The notes under the pieces are model-generated. The model did not search any database and was not told the origin of the DNA. It saw only the letters and a list, made by a program, of their open reading frames with translations. Both the position numbers and the translations under genes were made by a program. Positions 13,894 to 20,360 of a stretch of 20,360 nucleotides of DNA are shown in pieces (position 1 is the stretch's first letter; every line of letters starts with the position of its first letter). The DNA is from Myxococcales bacterium (GTDB taxonomy: Bacteria; Myxococcota; Myxococcia; Myxococcales; Myxococcaceae), in assembly GCA_003153055.1 (NCBI GenBank), contig PMBV01000449.1, positions 16,053-36,412 on the forward strand. Direction: 5' to 3'.

Positions 13894-16596
13894 ATGACCC
13901 CACTCGCCATCGTTCGCGAGCGCCGATTCGCAGCGCCGTCGTTGGCGTGTCCTCTCACCGCCGGAGCTCGGCCGCTCGGAAGAACGGGGCCCGTGCTCTG
14001 GCTGCTCACCTCGCTGGTGGTGGCTTGCTCGGGCGAGGTGGGACCCATGGAACCAAACGGACCCACCATTCAGCGCGTCGACCCGCTCTCGGGCAACGTC
14101 GGCACCGCGGTCGTCATCCAGGGAAAGGGGTTCAGCGCGAGCTCTGAGCTCGACGACGTGCGCTTCGGCGACGTCCGGGCGACGGTGACGGCGGCGACCT
14201 CGAGCTCCTTGAGCACCGTCGTGCCCCACGGAGCTTCGACGGGCCGCGTCACGGTGTCGGTCGGTGGGAAAACCGCCACTTCGGCGAGCGACTTCGTCGT
14301 CATCCCAGGCGGGTCGACGGCCAACGTCCCCACCATCGTCACTCAGCCTGCCAGCCTCACGGTCAGCCAGGGCCAATCTGCGTCGTTCGCGGTCGTGGCG
14401 GCGGGCGCAACCCCGCTCGCCTACCTGTGGGCGTTCAATGGGGTGGCCATCTCCGGAGCGACGAGCGCGAGCTTCACCATCGCCAGCGCCACGACGACCG
14501 TCGCCGGCAGCTACACGGTGAAGGTGTCGAATGCCGCGGGCTCGACGGTGAGCGATGCGGCGACGCTGAACGTCACTCCCACCGGAGGCGTCGCGGTGGC
14601 GCCGTCGATCACCAAGCAGCCAGTGGGCCTGACCGTGGTCGAAGGGGGAAGCGCCAGCTTCTCGGTGGTGGCCGCCGGCACGGCTCCGCTCTCCTACCAG
14701 TGGTCGTTCGGCGGGCAGGCCGTCTCCGGCGCGACGGCCGCGACCTACTCCATCGGCAGCGTCGAGACGACGGCCGCCGGGAGCTACACGGTGAAGGTCT
14801 CGAATGCCGTGGGCTCGGTGGTGAGCAGCGCGGCGACCCTGACCGTGACCGCCGGCCACTGCGACGAGGGAGGTGGGACAACCGTATGGGCCTCCAATTG
14901 CCCGTCGTCGCCGCCAGCCTGCGCCGGGGGAGCCTGGGTAGAAGGTGGCCCCGACGCGAATCACGCCAGCTATACCAAGCTCGCTGAGTCGGCCCATTTT
15001 GTTGTCTATTCTGACGAGCACCCAGATGGCGTGCAGGGCGTGGTCGACTACCTTGAGACGGTCTGGAACACGTACTTCGGCGCGCCGGTGTACATGAGAG
15101 AGCCCCTGTGCGACTCGCCGGTCAGGTACAAGGATTCCATCCACGTGCACTCCGACTTCTACTACGCGAGTGGGTCGATCTCGGCGCCGGGCAGGATGGC
15201 GATGTGGGTCCAGCCGTCAGCGCTCCCCGCGCACGCCACGCTCGCCCACGAGTTCATGCACGGCGTGCAGGCGGTGGAGGGTGGCATGCAATGCGCCTCA
15301 CCCGCGCCGAACACCTGTGGCTGGGTCTGGGAGAGCGACGCGAACTGGCACGCGCACCAGATGGAGGAGTTCAACACGACCGACGTCGGCTGCTCGGAGC
15401 TCCTCGTCAATTCCACGCATCTCCTCTTGGGGTCGACCCGCGATCGCTACTGCAATTGGCAGTTCCTCGACTTTTTGAAGGACAAGTACTGCTACACCGC
15501 CGCCAACTCCATCTGGACCGGCACGCCCGTGGGGGACCCGTTCACTGGCATCATGAACGGGCAGGGCTGGAGCCTCAGCCAACTCAATGACTTCTTCGGC
15601 GAGTGGGCGATGCACAATGTCACCTGGGACTACCAGAACCCCGCCCCCCAGAGCTCGGCCGGTCAGAACCAGGGGGCCCTCTTCCGTTCGAACTACGGGC
15701 CGGTGACGGACACCTCGAGGCCCGAGCGTTTGCGGCGGCTGACCGAGCTCGAGTCGCTCGACGGGAACTGGGCGAGCAACCGGCGGTTCGTCTCTCCGTA
15801 CTATTGGGCGCCCCAGCGCTGGGGCTACAACATCATTCGCCTCTACCCAGACGCGGACGCGACCAGCGTGACGGTCACCTTCCGGGGCGTCATTCAGCCC
15901 GAGGCCAACTCCGACTTTCGTTGGGGCCTGGTCGCGACGGACGCGGCGATCGCCAAACCCCGCTACAGCCAGCTCAAGAGGGGGACCGACGGGAAGCTCA
16001 ACTTCTGCGTCACGCCGGGCGAGCCGCTGTTCCTGGTCGTCATGGGCACGCCGTCGGTCCAACAGCAGATAGTCTGGGATCAGCCCTATGTGAGCACGTA
16101 TCGCTATCCATACATGATTCAACTGGACAAGGCCTGGCCGGCCGGTTTCCAGCAGGGCCAGCGCGATCCCTGTCCCCCCGGGACGAGCCGGGTGGCCAAC
16201 GGCGGCGGCTGTGGGCCGGCCGACCTTCCTTCGAGCGTCTACGTGGGCCCTTACGCCAAGGTGCTGGGCGGCACGGTGACCGGCAACGCGCGCATCGAGG
16301 ACCATGCCACCATCGTCAGCGGGACGGTCTCGAGCGGGACCGTGGGCGCGCTGAGCGTCATCACCAACTCGTTCAACGTGAGCACCTCCGGCAAGGTCCA
16401 GGCGACCTTCTACCCGCTGGGCTACTTCGGCAACGATCAGGGTGTCTCGGGCAGCGCCTCGCTCATCGGGGACGTGGAGTACCAATCAGAGGGGTTGAAT
16501 CGGTCCAGCGGGACTTGCTCCGGCTACGTTGACTCAGCCACCTGCGCGAGCGGCGCTGCCGAGGTCACCGTGGCGCCTCCCTATAGTTGGCGTTGA
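13894..16596 (+). CDS. lipoprotein with TIG, two Ig-like domains and a gluzincin-like metallopeptidase domain
   Basis: The 900-residue protein has a hydrophobic segment ending LVVACSG, so Cys45 is the probable lipidation site; the preceding 44 residues are long for a signal peptide and a later start (TTG 13942 or GTG 13993) is possible. A TIG/IPT domain covers about 57-136, and two similar Ig-like domains cover about 145-228 and 236-320. The main domain (about 350-740) contains HEFMH (452-456) followed 23 residues later by Glu480 in WESDANW, the HExxH...E zinc pattern of gluzincin-like peptidases and resembling the DUF6055 group. It has several cysteines. The tail (about 778-860, VYVGPYAKV, TVTGNARIEDHATIVSGTV) looks like a hexapeptide-type beta-helix. 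It is probably a surface-anchored protease. It lies between the two 38-bp palindromes. Confidence 0.85.
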   Translation: MTPLAIVRERRFAAPSLACPLTAGARPLGRTGPVLWLLTSLVVACSGEVGPMEPNGPTIQRVDPLSGNVGTAVVIQGKGFSASSELDDVRFGDVRATVTAATSSSLSTVVPHGASTGRVTVSVGGKTATSASDFVVIPGGSTANVPTIVTQPASLTVSQGQSASFAVVAAGATPLAYLWAFNGVAISGATSASFTIASATTTVAGSYTVKVSNAAGSTVSDAATLNVTPTGGVAVAPSITKQPVGLTVVEGGSASFSVVAAGTAPLSYQWSFGGQAVSGATAATYSIGSVETTAAGSYTVKVSNAVGSVVSSAATLTVTAGHCDEGGGTTVWASNCPSSPPACAGGAWVEGGPDANHASYTKLAESAHFVVYSDEHPDGVQGVVDYLETVWNTYFGAPVYMREPLCDSPVRYKDSIHVHSDFYYASGSISAPGRMAMWVQPSALPAHATLAHEFMHGVQAVEGGMQCASPAPNTCGWVWESDANWHAHQMEEFNTTDVGCSELLVNSTHLLLGSTRDRYCNWQFLDFLKDKYCYTAANSIWTGTPVGDPFTGIMNGQGWSLSQLNDFFGEWAMHNVTWDYQNPAPQSSAGQNQGALFRSNYGPVTDTSRPERLRRLTELESLDGNWASNRRFVSPYYWAPQRWGYNIIRLYPDADATSVTVTFRGVIQPEANSDFRWGLVATDAAIAKPRYSQLKRGTDGKLNFCVTPGEPLFLVVMGTPSVQQQIVWDQPYVSTYRYPYMIQLDKAWPAGFQQGQRDPCPPGTSRVANGGGCGPADLPSSVYVGPYAKVLGGTVTGNARIEDHATIVSGTVSSGTVGALSVITNSFNVSTSGKVQATFYPLGYFGNDQGVSGSASLIGDVEYQSEGLNRSSGTCSGYVDSATCASGAAEVTVAPPYSWR

Positions 16597-16687
16597 GCGG
16601 CTACGTGCCGCCCCGCCCTGGTCTCGTTCACGTGACGGGGCTGGCCAGGCGATGTGGTAGCTTGCCGCCCGTGCCGACGGCGGCGAC

Positions 16688-17218
16688 ATGACGGTCTTCG
16701 AGGGACATCGCGCGCGGCTCGACGGGTTCAGGCGGGGTGAGCGGGAGGTGCTGTCGCTCGTCTATGAGCACTACGTCAACGAGGTCGCCACGATGGTCCT
16801 TCGCGGCTTCTCTTCCGGAGAACCTCCCGTGCGCGTGCCCGGAGTCCCCGCCGCCGAGGGACAGGCGGATCTCGTCCAGGAGGCATTCCTCAAAGCGTTC
16901 GCGCCCGACGCCCGGCTCGCCTACGACGGCCTCTCCCCGTTCCGGCCCTGGCTGTTGCGCATCGCCCGGAACCTGATGATCGATCGCGGCCGCAGGTCGG
17001 GCCGGCTCGTCGTCTCCAGCGAGGTGGCCCATGCCGCGGTGGAAGGGGCCGAGCCGCTCCCCGCCGCGCCGGAGGAGGAGCGCGCTGGTCGAGAGCCTTC
17101 ACCGCGGCCGCGCCACTCCAGCTCCCCCGCCCTTCATCTGCAGGTCGCCGAGACGCTCGCTGTGGTGCACCGGCAGGGGCTGGGTCCCGTCGCTGGGTGC
17201 ACGATCACATTGAAGTGA
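16688..17218 (+). pseudogene. ECF sigma factor fragment lacking region 4
   Basis: The first 115 or so residues are a good ECF region 2: EREVLSLVYEHYVNEVATMVL, then QADLVQEAFLKAFA (region 2.2) and SPFRPWLLRIARNLMIDRGRR (regions 2.3-2.4). Between them is a short insertion (SGEPPVRVPGVPAAEG) seen in some sigma factors of this group. After about residue 135 (EEERAGREPSPRPRHSSS) the sequence loses any sigma likeness, and no region 4 helix-turn-helix appears in any frame before the stop. The 176-residue product is therefore probably non-functional or altered. The break near 17090 is close to the transposase-like remnant on the opposite strand, which suggests that an insertion or deletion removed the 3' half. 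No anti-sigma gene follows. Confidence 0.65.
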
Positions 17219-17249
17219 GGCGAACCCTGTCGATGGGGCTGCCCGGGGT

Positions 17250-17419
17250 GAAGCGGGGAGCTGCGGTGGACCCGGCGAGGGGCGCTGTGGCCGGCCCGCG
17301 TCATCCGCACCTGGAGCACGTGGCGATGCGCTCTCGACGATGCCTGAGCCGACGGGGAGGCCGAGGTTGCGGAAGCGGAGGTACTGCATGCGGGCCACGA
17401 GGAGGCGGCTGGAGGGCAC
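17250..17419 (-). pseudogene. C-terminal transposase fragment, frameshifted (ISKra4-like)
   Basis: Read on the minus strand, ARMQYLRFRNLGLPVGSGIVESA is followed, after a frame change, by HRHVLQVRMTRAGH. Together they match the conserved end of ISKra4-type transposases, where a GSG-x-VES motif is followed by a helix ending in R(M)(K/T)RAG. The upstream side is cut by a stop codon within palindromic element copy 2. Assignment is from memory of the family; the frameshift is visible in the sequence. Confidence 0.45.
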
Positions 17420-17432
17420 GGGTCCCCGCGCC

Positions 17433-17470
17433 TGTCATCACGGTGTACAAATCGGTACTCCGTGATGACA
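17433..17470 (-). repeat. 38-bp palindromic element, copy 2
   Basis: Inverted copy of the element at 13609-13646. On the minus strand it reads TGTCATCACGG, A, GTAC, CGATTT, GTAC, A, CCGTGATGACA and differs from copy 1 only in the first loop base. It abuts the transposase-like remnant. Confidence 0.85.
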
Positions 17471-17498
17471 GGGCTGGGAGTGACGAGGCCTCGAGGTC

Positions 17499-17593
17499 GG
17501 TACGTTCGTGAGACTCCGCTCGCCGTGCGCGGCGCAAGCCTCGATGAAGCGAGCTGCGGTGCTCGCGCAGACTCCTCCGCTCGCGAACGTACC
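17499..17593. repeat. 95-bp inverted-repeat structure
   Basis: GGTACGTTCG (17499-17508) and CGAACGTACC (17584-17593) are perfect 10-base arms, extending to 13 of 14 bases. The arms enclose 75 bases that contain two similar direct pieces, AGACTCCGCTCGC and AGACTCCTCCGCTCGC. It could form a cruciform or a folded RNA. It lies 28 bases right of palindromic element copy 2. It does not have the core sites of an integron attC. Confidence 0.4.
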
Positions 17594-18172
17594 CGGTGTC
17601 AGGGCCTGGTTGGTGGGTGGTGAGCGGCGGGGAACGACACGGGCGCGTTCGAGGACGTCCTGACGTGACGTAACGCACACGCTGAGGTCCACGTGGTTGT
17701 CCCGTGGCACTCGGGCGACGGCCAGTTCGAGCCGCGGCTCCTCGTCGGTCGCCTCAGTGGGCCCAGTCTTGGGCGGCAACCCGCGACGGAGTCACGCGGT
17801 GAGGCTCATGTGTTCCGCTCGCTCCAGCTCGAGGGCTCGGCGGCTCAGCTCGCTTCCGCCAGTGGGAGCTGGGACTGGTCGAGCGTCCCGGCTGCCGGCT
17901 GGTGAGGCCGGCCATCGCGTGCCGAGCGGCCCCACGCCGTCGCCAGGCCTCGAGGTGGAGCGGTCGGCTCGGGTTTGCCCTCCGAGGCGAGCGGGCCAGT
18001 CCCTCGGCTCGAGAGCGCGGTGAGCCAAGGTGGGGCCCTGAAGACCCCTGCGAGACCTCATCGACCGGCCGAGGGGCTCGTCATGTTCGCCCGACCCGTC
18101 GACACTCCAGCTCTCCCACGCGCCTCGAACTGTTGTGGGCTTTTCGTGCCACCTCGAGAAATCGGCCCTTCA

Positions 18173-18214
18173 GGGTGCACGCCCAGATTGAGAGTCTGGC
18201 CCGAACGTCAAGGG
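18173..18214 (+). repeat. fragment repeated in inverted orientation at 18860-18900
   Basis: GGGTGCACGCCCAGATTGAG and the following bases to CGTCAAGGG match the reverse complement of 18860-18900 at all but about three positions. The right-hand copy is part of a coding-like N-terminal transposase segment (LHAQIEILAERQG), so this left copy is a stray, inverted duplicate. Confidence 0.6.
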
Positions 18215-18271
18215 ACCAGTCCAGTGCCCATCGCGGATGATGATGGCGAGCGAGGGTCCCAAGCAACGTCA

Positions 18272-18287
18272 CCAATGGTACCATTGG
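18272..18287. promoter_or_regulatory. CCAATGGTACCATTGG, perfect 16-bp palindrome
   Basis: The sequence is a perfect palindrome and AT-richer than its surroundings. Its right 13 bases, ATGGTACCATTGG, recur at 18437-18449. It resembles a dimeric repressor operator, but no regulator gene is next to it. Confidence 0.35.
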
Positions 18288-18436
18288 CGGTCCGCTGCAG
18301 GATTCGTGGGCAAGAGAGGCTCGGTGAGCGCCCGCTCAGATCAACGACGCCTGGTCGCCGCGGGAATCAGGGTGCGCGTCGCGTGATGTCAGAACAACTC
18401 CGGATGCACACGCGGCCATCGCGAGCCTTCCGGAAG

Positions 18437-18456
18437 ATGGTACCATTGGTACTATT
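18437..18456. promoter_or_regulatory. tandem GGTACCATT-GGTACTATT motif
   Basis: ATGGTACCATTGG is repeated from 18275-18287 and here runs on as a tandem pair of nine-base units, GGTACCATT and GGTACTATT. The sequence around the two sites is otherwise unrelated, so the motif itself seems to be what is conserved. Confidence 0.35.
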
Positions 18457-18920
18457 CCTGGAGACCAGGCCATCAGACCTTCACTCGGGGACACGACGAA
18501 CCGAACGAGGGGCTCGTGGTGGTCGCCCGGGACCCCACGACCCGAAGTCACCGCTCCAGCCTCAAGGCGGCTTGACACCTCCCCTTCCTCGGGCCGACCC
18601 AGCTCCAGGTCTCGAGGCTAGAAGCCCAGGCCACTTCGCCGACAGTGGTACTCGTCGCGGCACAGACGCAGGTCGCCCGCCGTCGTGAGGGTGTGTCGGG
18701 GGTCGAATCTTCGCCGTCACCGGCTGCTGACACTTCGGGCACGCCGTGGGCGGGCCAGCGCCTCTTCACCCAGGTTGCGCGTACTGCTCGTCACGGACGT
18801 GCACGGCTCGGCGGCGGCTCCTTCGACAGGTCGATCATCCGCTTCCCCTGCTTGTCGACCCCTTGACGTTCGGCCAGAATCTCAATCTGGGCGTGCAGCC
18901 CCCGTCGCTCCGCCCGTCTG
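18450..18920 (-). pseudogene. N-terminal transposase-like remnant, several frameshifts
   Basis: On the minus strand one frame gives RRGLHAQIEILAERQG and later KRMIDLSKEPP, ending at a stop. A second frame gives ACPKCQQPVTAKIR and a third gives DLRLCRDEYHCRRSGLGF, a stop, then PRDLELGRPEEGEVSSRLE. In order these look like the N-terminal helix, zinc ribbon (C-x2-C and C-x5-C) and following LGLPEEGE-type segment of ISKra4-like transposases. Orientation and distance fit the C-terminal fragment near 17300, so both may come from one element of about 1.6 kb. At least two frameshifts and stops make it inactive. Confidence 0.4.
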
Positions 18921-19009
18921 AGAATGTCGGACCCGACCGGTATCGTTCGGTGATGAACCTCGCGGGTGGCGGTGAAGGGATGTGGTCGAGTGCGGTAAGA
19001 AGCGCAATC

Positions 19010-19573
19010 ATGAGGGCGCACACGATTGCCGAGTGGCTGGCGGAACCGGAGGCGCGACGGCTGGAGCTCGTCGACGGCGAGTTCGTCGAGAAGGCGGCGC
19101 CAGACATCACCCATGGCCTCTCCCAAGCGAGGCTCATCACGGCGGTGTCATCTCCGTTCAATCGGCCCGCGGGCCACGGAGGTGCGCCAGGAGGCTGGTG
19201 GATCGTCAGTGAGGTCGACGTGCGGCTCGGACAGGATGGTTTTCGACCCGATGTCTGTGGTTGGAGACGAGAGCGTGTCACCGTTCTGCCGCGGGCGCGG
19301 CCGGTCGAGCTCGTCCCCGACTGGATTTGCGAGGTGTTGTCGGAGTCGAACCGCGCCAACGACACCGTGCGCAAGCTGAGGCGCTACCACCGCGCTGGCG
19401 TGGGGTACTACTGGCTGCTCGATCCGATCGCGGGAGTGTTGAGTGTCTTCCGACACCAGTCCGAGGGGTACTTGAATGTGCTCACCGGCGAGCGGCCGGA
19501 GTTGGTTCGCGCGGCTCCGTTCGAAGCGGTGGAACTGCGCGTCGCCGAGCTGCTCGGCGAGGACCCTGAGTAG
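19010..19573 (+). CDS. Uma2-family (PD-(D/E)XK-like) nuclease-fold protein
   Basis: The 187-residue protein has the Uma2 pattern. RRLELVDGEFVEKAAPDITHG lies near the N-terminus, then SEVDVRLGQDGFRPDVCGW with Asp81, PDWICEVLSES with Glu108, and DTVRKLRRYHRAGVGYYWLLDP with Lys122 and the YYWLLDP strand. These fit a restriction-endonuclease-like active site. ATG 19010 was chosen because family similarity starts there and AAGAAG precedes it. In-frame ATGs at 18953 and 18980 are alternatives, and a TATCGT six bases before 18953 favours that one if the mRNA is leaderless. It stands alone after a decayed transposon region. Uma2 genes are often present in many copies and their role is not settled; a link to mobile DNA is only suggested by context. 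Confidence 0.85.
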   Translation: MRAHTIAEWLAEPEARRLELVDGEFVEKAAPDITHGLSQARLITAVSSPFNRPAGHGGAPGGWWIVSEVDVRLGQDGFRPDVCGWRRERVTVLPRARPVELVPDWICEVLSESNRANDTVRKLRRYHRAGVGYYWLLDPIAGVLSVFRHQSEGYLNVLTGERPELVRAAPFEAVELRVAELLGEDPE

Positions 19574-19776
19574 CCCCCGAGACTGTCGACGCATCGGCCT
19601 TGGCGACGGAGGCAGGGGCCCTCTCCGAGCCGCACGAGGCTCCATCGCACCGAGACTCCCTGTGAAGGCCATCACGTACGGCGAAGAAGACAAAGCGCGC
19701 GGGTTCGCTGTCCCGTGCGGCGCGTCATCGTCTGGCGGAATAGAGGCTTCCGGGCGGTCGGTGTACAACCCCGGCC

Positions 19777-20360
<584 letters not shown>

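Larger units (their letters stand above)
17219..18952. other. 1.7-kb region without an intact gene
   Basis: No open frame here reads like a complete protein. The stretch holds a transposase-like C-terminal fragment, palindromic element copy 2, an inverted repeat at 17499-17593, two GGTACCATTGG motifs, repeated fragments at 18071/18507 and 18173/18860, and a transposase-like N-terminal fragment. The pieces look decayed and rearranged. The bases between about 17600 and 18060 show nothing I can name. Confidence 0.5.

Noticed and set aside
13843..15150. 435-codon minus-strand frame opposite the gluzincin lipoprotein
   Set aside because: Arg/His/Gly-rich shadow with no motif; the plus strand has a lipobox, Ig repeats and HExxH.
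15298..16485. 395-codon minus-strand frame
   Set aside because: Shadow of the same lipoprotein gene; no recognisable domain.
16671..16691. Seven-codon GTG reading frame whose TGA overlaps the sigma-fragment ATG
   Set aside because: Too short to judge and the downstream gene is probably a pseudogene; likely coincidence.
17499..17593. Integron attC site
   Set aside because: Arms do not carry the RYYYAAC/GTTRRRY core sites and no integrase or cassette array is present.

Overview
The window is very GC-rich and has strong third-position GC bias in every real gene. Its gene content points to a myxobacterium or close relative in the Myxococcota: a CheA/CheW/CheY/CheC module, ECF sigma factors, proline-rich lipoproteins, Ig-repeat surface proteases and a secreted galactanase. 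This taxonomic placement is inference from gene content and base composition, because no rRNA gene is present.

Layout. At the left edge a partial C39-like secreted protein (minus strand) faces a proline-rich lipoprotein gene across a palindrome-containing gap. Enzyme I of the PTS (ptsI) follows, ends at a strong hairpin, and is followed by a secreted GH30 beta-1,6-galactanase-like enzyme. From 5106 to 8560 lies a compact divergent chemosensory module. cheA and a CheC-like phosphatase run leftward with a 4-base overlap; cheW and a CheY run rightward. cheA, cheW, cheY and ptsI all have a TAnnnT hexamer 9-11 bases before the start codon, which suggests very short leaders or leaderless mRNAs. No receptor, CheR or CheB is present here.

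A hairpin separates cheY from a convergent FNR-like regulator that keeps four cysteines in FNR-like positions and the E-x2-S-R DNA-reading residues. It is divergent from an ECF sigma factor, and the gap between them carries an 8-bp inverted repeat and a G5/C5 hairpin. The sigma gene overlaps a zinc-type anti-sigma gene (H-x3-C-x2-C, one membrane helix). That gene overlaps a gene for a small secreted beta-rich protein, so the three probably form one sigma/anti-sigma/envelope unit. Next come a HIT hydrolase and an upstream SDR-like protein with a degenerate cofactor loop (both minus), then a membrane-anchored protein of unknown function.

From about 13.6 to 19.0 kb the region looks accessory. 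Two almost identical 38-bp palindromic elements lie in opposite orientation at 13609-13646 and 17433-17470. They bracket a large lipoprotein (TIG, two Ig-like domains, HExxH...E gluzincin-like domain, beta-helix-like tail) and an ECF sigma gene that has lost its region 4. From about 17.2 to 18.95 kb there is no intact gene. This stretch holds decayed and rearranged pieces that resemble one transposase type, plus unusual GGTACCATT palindromic motifs. A solitary Uma2-type nuclease gene follows, and the right edge holds the start of a class I fumarate hydratase.
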